Part shown: piece after piece, positions 1 to 10,329 of the stretch
Position numbering within the stretch: the stretch's first letter is position 1
Layout: every line of letters begins with the position of its first letter
Source of the DNA: Diploptera punctata
Lineage: Eukaryota > Arthropoda > Insecta > Blattodea > Blaberidae
Assembly (NCBI GenBank): GCA_030220185.1
Contig: JASPKZ010001598.1
Span: 1,322,501-1,386,500 of the forward strand
DNA: 64,000 nt
Direction: 5' to 3'
The notes under the pieces: generated by a model
What the model was told of the DNA's origin: nothing
What the model saw: the letters and a program-made list of their open reading frames with translations, nothing else
Databases searched by the model: none
Translations under genes and position numbers: made by a program

Positions 1-415
1 TGATTGAAAACAAATCAGAAATGTGAGGTTATGTTCATTCACTGCTGCTTGATCATATTATTTATTGCCAAATAAGATCGCAATATTGTAAGAGTGCACC
101 CAAGTGGAGAAATAATGAAACACATCAAACTACATATCATAATCAACATTACGGATTATTCATTTTTTTTAGTAAACAACTCAGTAAAATCAAGGAATCT
201 TTTCATTATTTGCTATATTCAATGTATTTGTTGGAAAAAAATAATGCTTTGAACTGTTCAGAATATTAAAAAAGGAGGAGCTTTTTTTATCACAAGTGCA
301 GGAGTTGATAAAGAGAAATCGATAAAGAGCGAGGTGAAACACGACTGTCGTTGGTTGTAAAACAACATTAATTGAAACGTGATTGGTCACTGACTAGCAT
401 TTGTGGCATGAGTTA
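1..415 (-). repeat. Repeat P unit, minus orientation
   Basis: The stretch reads, on the minus strand, as the same ~650-bp repeat found at 29952-30705, 40925-41935 and 58725-62620. Shared marks are the paired CCAATCAC boxes (355-395 on this strand), a GCTCTTTATCGATTTC block and an AATATTGCGATC block near 80. It runs off the left edge of the window. It meets a plus-oriented unit head to head near 420. No coding frame. DNA-transposon or satellite-like nature is inferred. Confidence 0.7.
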
Positions 416-429
416 ATTAGTCATATTAA

Positions 430-514
430 AGAACGTTCTTTCTCATTGCAATTCTTAATAGGTCATAGCATTATTTTGCAGTGACTGACTCTCTAAGAAA
501 TACGGCTACCAGAT

Positions 515-563
<49 letters not shown>

Positions 564-990
564 CATGAATGTCAGCACATAGCGCATGCGGGAGATAATA
601 TAAAAAAAATTGTAGCAATTGATTATATCATCAAAAAGATAAACCACTGCTTGCACTTTCTTAAACGAATTATTTTCCAGGAAATAAAGTTGTGAAAAAT
701 GTAATTGATATATTTACATCATAGGACATCGGAAATTAATTAATACCTATAACGTTGGTTATAAATTTCTCCACTAGGGTGCATTCTTACAAAATTGCGA
801 TCCTTTGGAAATAAATAATATTATCTGGTTCAGTGATGAACAAAAGAAGCAAATTAAGCGAAGGCCTACCAATTGTTTCACATTTGTTTTCATACATCGC
901 CGTTTATATTAAGTATATAAATATTTTAAAATAATTATAGTTAAATAATGATTTGTGAGTAAACAATTTTATTCGTTAAATACTCCTAGG
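430..990 (+). repeat. Repeat P unit, plus orientation
   Basis: Second half of a head-to-head pair. It carries GTGACTGACTCTCTAAGAAA, a TA run, the GCATGCGGGAG block and the GTGAGTAAACA...TATTCGTTAAATA 3' block seen in all other copies. At 861-868 it has AAGGCCTA where other copies read simply TA, a 6-bp insertion. Confidence 0.7.
518..560. repeat. (TA)n microsatellite
   Basis: About 21 TA units inside repeat P. The same position is a short TA stretch in the copies at 30165 and 61050, so this one has expanded. Confidence 0.9.
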
Positions 991-1227
991 GGTGTAAGAG
1001 GTAGTGATGTGCATTCTATAACCTCTCCTACCTAATTCTCAACCTCACCTGCACGTGGTACTAATGAGGTAATAGGGACCGAGTCACGGCGGTATAACCG
1101 TTCCATCAAATATGGAGGAAATTCCATATTTTGAACGCCTGACTAGAGGCTATAAGGTAGCAGCCCTACCACTAGTCTTGCTCTGTGGATCTGGTAACCA
1201 ACCCAGGGGACTTCCTATTACTCGAAG

Positions 1228-1345
1228 AAACTTAAGCATATAGGGACCAAGGAAGACCAAAACATCGGTGGAAAGATCAAGACCATCTTCGCTAGGTTTA
1301 CCGTACAGGCCACATGGCCTAAAACGAATTTGTTCATGATGATGA
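1228..1345 (+). mobile_element. LINE-E 3' end fragment
   Basis: Matches the 3' part of the LINE at 28866-29315 (opposite strand): GACCAAGGAAGACCAAAACATC, CCGTACAGGCCACATGGCC and a terminal GATGATGATG tail. Only the 3' end remains. The preceding 991-1227 bases show no family I recognise. Confidence 0.55.
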
Positions 1346-1346
1346 T

Positions 1347-1411
1347 GCTAATAATGCCACTCTTGATTTCCAAATTCTCTAGATAAATTAGAAATCACTC
1401 GTGGCATTACT
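1347..1411. repeat. Repeat P terminal near-palindrome
   Basis: A solo copy of the palindromic end of repeat P, from AATGCCACTCTTGATTTCC to GGAAATCACTCGTGGCATT. The arms pair around a shortened centre. Full versions lie at 30598-30703 and 62514-62610. Confidence 0.7.
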
Positions 1412-1533
1412 TATGACATCATACAGATTCAATTAAATAACAGATTTTCTGAAAAGGGAATTAAAAACCGTGGAGTGAGACAAGGTTTCCCCCTCTCCCC
1501 GACACCTTTTGCGATCTACAGAGTGATTTTCAG
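1412..1533 (+). mobile_element. LINE reverse transcriptase motif fragment
   Basis: One frame reads RGVRQGFPLSPTPFAIYRVIF, which is the conserved GVRQGC.LSP.LFNIY block of non-LTR reverse transcriptases with a Cys-to-Phe change. Nothing else of the element remains. It stops against a SINE-2 piece at 1534. Confidence 0.5.
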
Positions 1534-1690
1534 GTTCGTAGAAGATCCTTAAGCCTGAAAAAAGAGGCCTCTAAGCAAAATTTACAGATCTCAAACATCC
1601 TAGTAATACCTTAGTTGTCTGCTAGATGTCTCACTGAGTTGGTGTGTTGACCGCATGCCACTCATGACATCTTTGGGCAAATAAGGTAAT
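1534..1690 (+). mobile_element. SINE-2 body fragment (no tRNA head)
   Basis: Contains the SINE-2 body blocks TTCAGG.TCGTA.AAGATCC, TTAAGCCTGAA and GCATGCCACTCATGACATC. The tRNA-related 5' head is absent. Bases 1691-1904 show nothing recognisable. Confidence 0.6.
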
Positions 1691-1904
1691 TAAAATGAAC
1701 TTGGTCTATTAACTTCTGACAAACGAGAGGCTATGGCTTAACAATGAGTTAGCCATTAATCATCATACTGATCTTTCTGTAGGTTATCGTTTGAATTTCC
1801 AATTATTATTTGGTCATCTGCTAACAATAATTTTGTATTTTCTGACATTCAAATTCCAAATTTATATTTACTTGTTCCAACAACATATTACTTCATTGAT
1901 ATAC

Positions 1905-2190
1905 AGGGCGATTCATAATTCCAATAAAAAAACTTCTGGGGGTTGTAGATGGGATTTAGAAGATAAAGTTTTGATAAGGACCCCATGTCCGGAAACGTAC
2001 CATTTCGATGTAAAATAAGTTTGAACATCGAAACACATTGGGCTGATATCGTGTGTCTTGTGTTTCAGAATAAGTATTATAGACATCCAGGAGTTGTACT
2101 ACACCTCTAGAGTCGGAGAAAGATCTTCTTGCACGAATTCTGGCGACAGTAGAAATCATTGAGCAGACAGTAGATCTGCTCAATATAACC
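1905..2190. mobile_element. Mariner-like element, one end plus N-terminal transposase scrap
   Basis: Begins TA-CAGGGCGATTCATAATTCC, a typical mariner terminus next to a TA target. A transposase-like minus frame (ISTVARIRARRSFSDSRG) covers about 2100-2170. The other end is missing and LINE-A sequence starts at about 2190, so it is a truncated relic. Confidence 0.5.
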
Positions 2191-2825
2191 TAATATAACT
2201 GGTAGAACAATAGATTTATATATTTTCAGTTTAACGTTGTTTGAAAGGAGTTGGCACGTCAAGGGTCTCTGTAATAGGCCTACATAATAACACGAATTTC
2301 CAGAATTGATCCTATGTTTAATTTCTTTACTGAAAATATATAAAACTATTATTCTACCAGTTATATTATATGGGTGCGAAACATGGACTCTTACTTTAAG
2401 GGAGGAAAGGAGATTACAAGTATTTGAGAATAAAGTACTTAGGAAAATTTTTGGGCCAAAGAGAGACGAACAGACAGGTGAATGGAGAAGACTCCATAAC
2501 AATGAACTGCATGGTCTTTATAGGAAGCCAGATATAATAAGAACAGTTAAGTCTCTTAGACTGCGATGGGCAGGACATGTTGCACCTATAGGGATTGAAA
2601 GACTTGCATGGAAGCTTCTTGTAGGAAAATCAGAGGGGAAACGCCCAGTTCGTAGACCAAGAATGAGGTGGGAGAAAATCATTAACTATGATTTGAGGGA
2701 AGTAGATTATACAGGGAATGATTGGAAAGCATTAGCTCAGGATAGGGATGTATGGAGAGTTTATGTCCGCGCGGCCATGAACCTACGGGTTCGATAGTGC
2801 CAGTGAGTTAGTAAGTAAGTAAGTA
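2190..2825 (+). mobile_element. LINE-A copy with inverted 5' segment (twin-priming structure)
   Basis: Bases 2331-2797 encode the RT C-terminal tail on the plus strand: IYKTIILPVILYGCETWTLTLREERRLQVFENKVLRKIFGPKRDEQTGEWRR, then LRWAGHV, RPRMRWE and AQDRDVWR, to a stop after NLRVR. It ends with the family's GTGCCAGTGAGTTAGTAAG tail. Bases 2190-2330 carry the adjoining upstream part of the same element in reverse. Both parts contain the TTATATTCTACCAG region, so the junction is an inversion with overlap. That is the product expected from twin priming. One difference from other copies is a 6-bp net insertion making TAGGCCTA at 2275-2282. Confidence 0.85.
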
Positions 2826-3140
2826 TTTCATTCCTATTTGTGATTGTTTCCAGGTATAGTTTAGCATAAATTGCCGCAGGTAGGCTATACATGCTCTTCG
2901 CCTCCTAGCCCTTCAAGGGACATGACGTGCCAAGAAAGTATTTTAAATTCTGGACCACATACATATATTTCTGCCCACACAAAGACTTGAGGGTTTCTTT
3001 AGATGAGTGATCAGCTCAACGCCAGAGAGACAACACAAATACTTAAGACAAATACACATACTTCCCTCTTGTATTCTTAATAAATAAGGAGAATGATAGC
3101 ATGATTATAGGCCTAATGGGTAATAGATGTTCGGGATGTT

Positions 3141-3540
3141 CCGCGCCGTAGCCGAGCGGTTAAGGTAGTAAGCCTTGGCGCAGAGCTACGGGACTTGCGC
3201 TGGTTCGAGTCTCCATGGGGGAAGAAATTTTCTCATGGTATTTCGGCCAGTATGGGACCGGTGCCCACCCAGCATCGTGAGACAATTGGGTAGCTACAAT
3301 AAGTAGCGGCTCCAGGTTGAGGAACCAGCTATAACGGCTGGGGGACTCGACATGCTAACCACATGTCACCCCTACACTGGTTGTTGATCATCTACCTCTG
3401 TGATTGACACATGTGGATGTGAAGGGCCAGCAGCTGGCTGGTAAAAGGGCAACCGCTGAAAAGTGGAAAGACCCTCAATCGGGATTATTTTTATGTGAAA
3501 TCGTCAGCGAGTGGAAAGAACTTAATAAAAAAAATAAATT
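3141..3540 (+). mobile_element. SINE-4, tRNA-derived
   Basis: The head CGCCGTAGCCGAGCGGTTAAGG matches a Pol III A box, and GGTTCGAGTCTCC about 50 bases on matches a B box. A ~300-bp unrelated body follows, with ACATGTCACCCCTAC and ACACATGTGGATGTGA, ending in an A-rich tail. The body recurs inverted at 38215-38345. The acceptor halves do not pair as in a real tRNA. Bases 2826-3140 and 3541-3700 are unassigned. Confidence 0.75.
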
Positions 3541-3707
3541 GTGAGGCAAGAGACTTTAATAGCAGCTAATTATTTATGAAGAATCAGTGAAATCCTGTAA
3601 AATAAGTTAAAATGTATTTGGAAATTTTGTGATGTTCCATATGAAACTTATGCAAACGTCATCAGTGACAATATGGTTCATTCATTCTCTTATGGTTTTC
3701 AATTATT

Positions 3708-4690
3708 TTTCATCATCATCATCAACAATCACGGATTAAGCCCATGTGGCTTGTTCCGGTCTCATAGATTCTCATTCAAAAGTTGGATCCATCTCTTCTT
3801 TGGTCTACCTACATTCCTGCGTCCTTTTGGTTTGTATTTAAGTATAATTTTGGGAATGCGATCATCTTCCATTCTTTGAACATGTTCTTTCCAGTTTTTT
3901 GTAGATTATTTTATTCTATCTAAGAGTTTAAATATATTTAGCTCGTTTCTAATATTTTCACTTCTTCTCTTATCTAGAAGTTTGCAACCAGCCACACTTC
4001 TCAGAAATCTCATTTCAGCTGCTTCTATGATCTTCTCTTCTCTTTTAGTTAAAACCCAAAATCACTACCATACAATAGTAAGGGGACTGCCACTAGTTCA
4101 TAAAATTTTAGTTTTGTTTATTTTCTTATGTTTTTAAATATCCTTTTGATTGTTCCACATATATAATTAAATTTATTAAGTTTGTTAAATAGATCTTCAT
4201 TTTTAAAATAGGAGATTTCATAACCCAGGTATTTAAAATGGTTCACTTGTTCCAATGGAGGTTTCCCCTCCAGAATTATTTTAGCTCTTACGGTATCAGA
4301 TCCCTTAAAAGCTAGGATTTTCGTTTTACTTATTGATATTTTGAAATTATATTTCTGTATAATGTTATTTAACTGAAAGAGCGATTTCTGTAGATCATCT
4401 TCTGAACTAGATATTAGAACTTGGTCGTCTGCAAAAAGTAAGGTATCTAACATCTTATTTCTTATTTTGAAATGTGAGTCCAAATTTATCTGCCAATTAT
4501 ATATGATATCGTCAATATAAATATTAAAAAGGGAGGATGAAAGTGGACATCCCTGTCCCTACACCTCTATTTTTATATTGAAAACATTTAATCCTTCACT
4601 GTGATGGTATTCTTCACCTTGTCTGCAAATGTATGTCTAGACCTGCAGTTTCTCTTAACTACTGTATAAACCACTCTTGGACCTACTTCT
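3708..4690 (-). mobile_element. LINE-B, 5'-truncated, with RT catalytic box
   Basis: Minus-strand frames give FNIYIDDIIYNW, then LLFADDQVLISSSEDDLQ (FADD catalytic box), KISISKTKILAFKG, FKYLGYEI, ICGTIKRIFK and, after frame breaks, the AEMRFLR and GHV-type C-terminal region. The 3' end is a (GAT)n tail read as CATCATCATC at 3712. Stops and frameshifts break the frame near 3900-4110. It is a reverse-transcriptase pseudogene of about 1 kb from a longer endonuclease-RT element. Confidence 0.8.
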
Positions 4691-4694
4691 ATTT

Positions 4695-4829
4695 TATTTT
4701 ATTTAGCAGGTTTTACAATGTTTCGCATCTTCCTGCGCCCAATTAATCTACTGTCATTGCCCTCCACATCTCTCTGTCATTCCAATCTCCATCGTCCAAA
4801 CCTTTTTCCTTCAAGCTGCTCGAAAGCCC
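4695..4829 (-). mobile_element. LINE-C 3' end, distal part split by SINE-5
   Basis: Antisense to the LINE-C 3' region seen at 19230-19330 (TCTGTCATTCCAATCTCC, CGTCCAAACC). It continues at 5050 beyond the SINE-5 insertion. Confidence 0.6.
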
Positions 4830-5049
4830 GTCGCCATGGCGTAGTCGGTAGAGTCCCTACCTTCCATTCCGGCGACCCGGTTTGATTCCCGGCGGGGCAG
4901 GGGATTTTAAATCTCCACCTTGGGACTGGGTGTGTGTCCTGTCTTGTGTTCTATGCGTGAATAAGATAAAATGGTTAACGAAGGTAAAACAAAAAGGGGG
5001 AACAGCGTAAACGAAAGAAAACGAGAAAGAAAGAAAGAAAAACACCGCG
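4830..5049 (+). mobile_element. SINE-5, tRNA-derived, inserted in LINE-C
   Basis: A-box-like TGGCGTAGTCGGTAGAG and B-box-like GGTTTGATTCCCGG lie 40 bases apart. A short body (GTGTGTCCTGTCTTGTGTTC) and a purine-rich AAAG tail follow. It interrupts the LINE-C remnant that flanks it on both sides. Only copy seen in the window. Confidence 0.7.
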
Positions 5050-5340
5050 TTATTTTTGGCCGTCGTTTTCTTCTTTTATCAAGTGGTACCCATTCTAGTA
5101 TCCTTCTAGGGAATCCGTCTTCTGTCATTCTTTTTTTCATGACCATACCATTTTAATTTTTTTTTTAATTCACAACTGAAGTGAAAATTCATATTTTGTT
5201 TAAATACACTGTTTCTTATTTTATCTCTTCTAGAAATTCCAACTAAACGCCTCCAAAAATCAATTTCTGCAGAATTTAATTTACTGATTATTCTAGAATT
5301 GAATCTCCATGTTTCTGCACCGTATGGCATTGTACTCCGT
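5050..5340 (-). mobile_element. LINE-C RT C-terminus, proximal part
   Basis: Minus frames read MPYGAETWRFNSRIISKLNSAEIDFWRRLVGISRRDKIRNSVF, KLKWYGH and RRILEWVPLDKRRKRRPKIT. These are the YGAETW, KWYGHV and RGRPK blocks of the family. A frameshift separates the last block. Confidence 0.75.
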
Positions 5341-5344
5341 AAAT

Positions 5345-6535
5345 ATTGTAGGCTGACTAACTAACTAACCCTGACACTATCGAACCCGTAGGTTCATGAC
5401 CGCGCGGACATAAGCTCTCCTTACATCCCTATCCTGAGCTAATATTTTCCAATCATTCCCTTATAATCTAATTCCCTCAAATCATAGTTAATGTTGTTCT
5501 CCCACCTCATTCTTGGTCTACCAACTGGGCGTTTTCCCTCTGGTTTTCCTACAAGAAGCTTCCATGCACCTCTTTCATTCCCCATTCGTGCCACATGTCC
5601 TACCCACCGCAGTCTACAAGACTTAACTGCTCTTATTATGTCTGGCTTCCTATAAAGACCATGTAGTTCACAGTCATGTAGTCTTCTCCGTTCATCTATC
5701 TGTTCATCTCTCTCTGGTCCAAAAATTTTCGTAAGAAATTTATTCTCAAATACCCGTAATTTCATTTCCTTCCTTAAAGTATGAGTCCATGTTTCGCATC
5801 TATATAATATAACTGGGAGAATAACTATTTTATATAATTTCAGTTTAACGTTTTTGAACGGAGTTGGGACGACAAGAGGCCCTGCTTAATGCATAATAAC
5901 ATGCATTTTCAGAATTGAGCCTATGTTTAATTTCTTTGTGCATCTCATTCCTATTTGTGATTATAGTTCCTAGATAAGTTTACTTGAAATCAGTTACTTC
6001 TTTAAAATTTACTTCATTTGTCATTAGCTGTCCATTTCCATTATTTAGCATATTATTACATGTGAACATATGTTTAGTTTTATTGGTATTTACTTCCAGT
6101 CCCAATGTTTAGTGTTACTCAATAGTGTGTGCGTGTTGTCCTTTAGTATCTCTTCGTTATCGCTCAATAATACTACATCATCAGCATAAACTAACAGCCT
6201 ATTAATACCATTGAGTTGTAGACTTTCCTCATTCTCCAAATATTTGATGACATGCTCTAATATAAAATTGAATAGTAGATGAGGTAGTGCATCTCCTTGC
6301 TTTAACATATTGTGAATTTCAGAAGTATCCGAAAACTGTTTGCCTACACGCATCCTACTCTTTGTGCCATTTAGACACATTCGTATAACTTTTTTAAGAA
6401 TTCCGAACTCCAGAAGGATACTATATAACTTCTGCCTCATAACTGAATCATATGCATTTTTAAAGTATTTACTTCTAATAATTTTGTTTATCCATCTTCT
6501 GGTAATATTGGCAGAGCAAAAATTTAAATTTAAAA
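5345..6535 (-). mobile_element. LINE-A, long copy with RT domain
   Basis: From the 3' end (GTTAGTTAGTC tail at 5350) the minus strand reads the LRWVGHVARMGNERGAWKLL, GRPRMRWENNINYDLREL tail, then further upstream KQGDALPHLLFNFILEHVIKYLENEESLQLNGINRLLVYADDVVLLSDNEEILKDN. The YADD box is intact at about 6170-6185; QGDALSPLLFN has become QGDALPHLLFN. Frames are broken around 5770-6090. It is one of the longest family members here, still lacking endonuclease and 5' UTR. Confidence 0.85.
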
Positions 6536-6539
6536 AATA

Positions 6540-7414
6540 TTAACTTTTATTGACGATACCAGATAATAAATCTATATAAAAGTATTATCAATTAAACAAG
6601 CTACTTAATGATTAGTAAGTTACATTCGTCAATTCTGATGTTTCTCTTTTGTTCTTCTTCAGGTGATGTAATCGTGAAGCCATTATTTTCGTCACTTCAA
6701 TAATTCATAGAGAGTAAGGAAAAAGCGCCGTTGTAACAAATTCTGAATGGATTATCTAACACGAATATCTGTTGCTGCTGATGATACCTTTGTTTTCAGG
6801 ATGAGGGGGGTAAGAGGGGAAACAGGTTTTTCGGTTTAACATTCAAAGGCTCTGGGCAAGGCAGGCAAGCCAGTGTCGGCATCTCTTTGTGTGGCCCATA
6901 TATGGCGAGTAATTACCACAGTCTTGAGGAGAGAAGGAGGGATGAAGACAGGAGAGGGTGGGAAGTTAAGGTGTACACAGACAGGGTCATTACAGCCGGC
7001 ATGTGTTTCACAATGTTGAGCAGTCCCCTGGTGTTCAAATTAATGTTTTGACAACTGTTTGTGCATTTTCTCACAAAATTTCCCAGGATGAATGTAGTTA
7101 TTTAAGGAATTGTTGGATCGACATTTTTCTGGGTTGTTTAACAACAAACAAGCTGTAGATATCTACCTCAATTAGACACGTTGACAGTTGAAATCAGACA
7201 AGTGACAAAATCACAATCTTTAATCTAAGAACATATACCGTACACACTTTAAACAACTACTAATCATATGATTCAGGGTGTCTACAGAGTGGAGATAAAC
7301 AAATGCAACAATTGTTTTCTAACTTTTAGTAATAAAAACAACTGAAATCAACTCATTTAATTTTTATATTTGTTGACATCGGCTCTATAGACATCCTCAA
7401 CAGGGTTTAATGTA
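6540..7414. other. No gene or repeat recognised
   Basis: About 870 bases without a supported reading frame, RNA gene or match to the repeat families elsewhere in the window. It may be unique intergenic DNA or very old repeats. Confidence 0.4.
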
Positions 7415-7600
7415 TTGTGCCAGTTACTTAAATGTATCGCACTGCAGTGAAAACAAAATCATGTAAAATTGTGAGTTATTACGGTGTACTGGGGAAATTT
7501 AACACAAATTTAAGTAATTTATACTCATTCGTTTTTCTATTGTTTTATTAAAAATAATAAATAAATAAAATCAATGTACATTACACCCTTTATGGTAGGC
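7415..7600 (+). mobile_element. Relic of the piggyBac-type MITE family
   Basis: Follows the same order as the intact MITE at 59347-59566 read in reverse: GCCAGTTACTTAAATGT, CACTGCAGTGAAAAC, GAGTTATTA, AATTTAAGTAATTTATAC, TTTTATTAAAAATAATAAAT. Terminal TTAA ends are lost. A third, split copy flanks the tRNA-Val region. Confidence 0.5.
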
Positions 7601-7602
7601 CT

Positions 7603-7985
7603 ATCTTTACCTTGTCGTGGTGGAGTGGATTGCGTGCTTTAAATGACCCCGACGCGGCGCGGCAGTAGAATTGATGCCAAAAGGATTACCCATGCCGGCA
7701 GGTCGAAGGAGATAAACCGGACGAAAAAAAAAATAAGAAAAAGAAAACCAACCGCATAGAAACGCTGATATAGGTTCCATTGGGGTAAAATTTTCCGGCA
7801 GGTAAAATAGTCCTTCATTCTTCTGGCGGGAGCTAGGCCTACTTCTGAGAATCCATGGGGAGAAGGGTGAACTACTTCAGGGAATCCATGGGAAAAGGAA
7901 GTAAATTATGCAGCGGATACATGGAAAGCTTATATCCGCGTAGGCATAAAACTTTGGGTTCGATAGTGAGCTGGTTAGTTAGTAA
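7603..7985 (+). mobile_element. Internally deleted LINE: 5' UTR joined to LINE-A 3' end
   Basis: The start CTTTACCTTGTCGTGGTGGAG resembles the 5' UTR of arthropod endonuclease-RT elements, from general knowledge. The end (7905-7985: GCGGATACATGGAAAGCTTATATCCGCG and GGGTTCGATAGTGAGCTGGTTAGTTAG) is the degenerate LINE-A 3' terminus. No endonuclease or RT sequence lies between. Both ends without the middle make a short, SINE-like derivative; the junction near 7880-7905 is inferred. Confidence 0.5.
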
Positions 7986-8015
7986 ATATATATTATAGGA
8001 TACATTGTCAATTTA

Positions 8016-8016
<1 letters not shown>

Positions 8017-8070
<54 letters not shown>
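8017..8070. repeat. (AAT)n microsatellite
   Basis: About 18 AAT units, adjoining the palindrome at 8106-8228. Confidence 0.95.
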
Positions 8071-8105
8071 TTATAATTAAATCTTTAACATTGAGCAACG
8101 CAAGC

Positions 8106-8228
8106 TTAACATGGTATGATAAGAAAAATAAATGCCTGGACGGGATTCGAACCCGGATCTCTGAGTTACTCAGAGATCCGGGTTCGAATCCCGTCCAGGC
8201 ATTTATTTTTCTTATCATACCATGTTAA
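8106..8228. repeat. 123-bp perfect palindrome made of two SINE-6 T-arms
   Basis: The arms 8106-8166 and 8168-8228 are exact reverse complements around base 8167. Each arm contains GGGTTCGAATCCCGTCC and the acceptor-like AGGCAT, the 3' half of the tRNA-like head of SINE-6 (compare 40826-40906). It can fold into a 61-bp hairpin. Several open frames here are by-products of the symmetry. Confidence 0.9.
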
Positions 8229-8248
8229 TAATAATAATAATTAATATT

Positions 8249-8321
<73 letters not shown>
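8229..8321. repeat. (AAT)n microsatellite
   Basis: Some 28 AAT units with one ATTAATATT interruption, immediately right of the palindrome. Confidence 0.95.
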
Positions 8322-8940
8322 CTTTGTTTTAGCTGGCAGAGTTAAGGCCATAAGGCCTTCTCTTCCACTCAACCAGCGAATAGTAGAATTTAAAAAAAAT
8401 TACGTAGGCCCTACATATTACAATTTTAAGATATTATTAAAATACAGACTAAACAAAATACAATGATGATGTGATCTAATACTAGCTAATACTAACAAAA
8501 ACATAGAATGTAATAAAATTAAAATGATATAAAATAAAGTAAGTAGCTTCCTAGATGATTATTAATGGAATGCTCTATATAGTTGTTATGCAGTTAATGT
8601 TTTCATTGTGTCGAACTTAAGATATCAGTTAATTTGGACTTAAATAATGATAGCGATTGACAGTCCCTGACATGACTGGGAAGTGAGTTCCATGCTCTGG
8701 TCATAGATATTGTGTAAGATTCAGAGTACAGACAGGTCCTGTGTTGTGGTATCAAAAGTAAAGAAGAGTCTTGTGATCTTGTTCCTAAATTGTGATGAGC
8801 CGATAAATTTTGAAAACATGTTGTTAAATAAGTTGGTAAATATGTGTGCAGAATTTGGAATAGGCCTAGTAAGGTATGTGAATGTAAAGTTCTTCTAATA
8901 TGAACATGAAAACTTCGTAGGAAAGCCATAGGGAAAGCAG
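8322..8940 (-). mobile_element. LINE-F (CR1/jockey-like) 3' end
   Basis: Minus frame 8603-8929 reads SHTLLGLFQILHTYLPTYLTTCFQNLSAHHNLGTRSQDSSLLLIPQHRTCLYSESYTISMTRAWNSLPSHVRDCQSLSLFKSKL. The P.YL, N.RS.....P..RT and WN.LP.....SL..FK blocks are the usual C-terminus after the RT domain in CR1/jockey-type elements. The 3' UTR block CTGGCAGAGTTAAGGCCATAAGGCC at 8333 recurs at 57840, confirming the family. The RT itself is missing. Confidence 0.75.
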
Positions 8941-9007
8941 TCTAGTAGGTAGCCTAATACAAAAATAAGGTGGGAGAATAACTAAACATTATGTGAGGAA
9001 TAAGATA

Positions 9008-9170
9008 AAAATTAAAATATATAGGCCTACCTGTTGGCAGGTGCCGTCGTCCCCAACTGTGTTTAAAATATTATCAGATAATATTTTAAACACATTATTT
9101 TAACACAGATGAGGACGACAGCAGCTACCAACAGGTAGGCCTATAAGTTATATTTTAATTTTTTATCTCG
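9008..9170. repeat. Inverted repeat with inner palindrome
   Basis: Left arm (AAAATTAAAATATATAGGCC TACCTGTTGG ... GTCGTCC) pairs with right arm (GGACGAC ... CCAACAGGTA GGCCTATA). Between them TGTTTAAAATATTATC pairs with GATAATATTTTAAACA. Both outer arms carry a TAGGCCTA. No coding content; a small foldback element is likely. Confidence 0.7.
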
Positions 9171-9254
9171 TTACTCAACGGAATTTGATATGAATTTCAT
9201 TAGTGTAGACTTATTTGAAGAAAGTGGCCATGCACGGAATGAATGAAAAAAGAT

Positions 9255-9312
9255 TAGCTCAGGATAGGGGATCATTGGAGAATTTACGTCCAGAAACTCA
9301 ACCATTGAAATA
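9255..9312 (+). mobile_element. LINE-A 3' terminal remnant
   Basis: TTAGCTCAGGATAGGGGATC and GGAGAATTTACGTCC match the last coding bases of LINE-A (AQDRDVWR). Very short and decayed. Bases 9313-9469 are unassigned. Confidence 0.4.
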
Positions 9313-9471
9313 TTTTATAATTTATAGCCCGCCAAAAAAAATTGATAACGCAGAATGAATAATTACAATTAAATAATTATACAAATTAAACTAAAATTAA
9401 AATCGAGTCAATATTCGTAATAAATCGAAAAATCAGAAACCTAACATTATTAAAGGAAAGTTCTTCTTCTA

Positions 9472-10121
9472 CTTCTTCTACTACAAGGTTTAGGCTATGC
9501 AGCCTGTTCCGGCGAAGTTAAAAGTGGAGTCCATCTTCTGCGTGGTCGGCCAACATCTCTTGTTCCTATGGGATTATACAGGAAGGTTCTTTTTGGTATT
9601 CTTTCGTTGTTCATTCTCATTAAGTGTTCTGTCCATTTCTTATTATTTTCGCTGATTTTATCTTCAATTTTATATATATTTAATTCTTCTCGTATAGTTT
9701 CATTCCTTATTCTATCCGCTCTTGTGCATCCTTTCACATTACGTAAAAACAGCATTTCCGCAGTCTGTATCCTGCTTTTATCCCTTGATTTCATTATCCA
9801 ATTTTCACTTCCATACAACAACAAAGGAACAGCCATTGTTTTATATAATTTAAGTTTCGTATCTTTCCTTGTTTTCCGACCTAAGGTTCTTTTTATGGTT
9901 CCACAAATAGCCTGAAATTTATTTACTTTATTTTCTATATCTTTATTTTCTCTATAAGTTATATCACATCCTAAATATTGGAAATGTGATACTTGTTCTA
10001 TTATTTTGTTATCCAGTACAATTTTTGATCTAATTCCATATTTACCAATAAATGCCATTACTTTTGACTTATTTATTGATTTTTACAATTATATCTATTG
10101 GCTATTAATTTAAATTTATAA
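9472..10121 (-). mobile_element. Young LINE-B copy, RT C-terminus
   Basis: Frame 9495-10058 (minus) reads KIVLDNKIIEQVSHFQYLGCDITYRENKDIENKVNKFQAICGTIKRTLGRK, AVPLLLYGSENWIMKSRDKSRIQTAEMLFLRNVKG, KKWTEHLMRMNNERIPKRTFLYN, RDVGRPRRRWTPLL. It has no internal stop. The translated sequence differs from the copy at 48998-49636 at only a few residues, so both inserted recently. It is truncated upstream of the RT catalytic box and ends in (GAA)n, read as TTCTTCTTC. Confidence 0.85.
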
Positions 10122-10329
10122 ATATTTAAAGGAAAGTTTTAAAATAAAATTATTTCGCACAAAACTAGATATCTTCCTTACCGTCTAATATTTCACCAAT
10201 AATAAACCATTATTAATATTATTTGAGATGATGAGAACCACAATGATCTAAGTAGCACGAACCATGTTCTGAGATGTTAGACTAGTAGCCTAAATGAAAG
10301 TTTATCAAACATAGGCCTACATAATTTAA

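Noticed and set aside
8111..8220. Two divergent tRNA genes
   Set aside because: Only the T-arm and acceptor half are present in each arm; no D-arm or anticodon arm.
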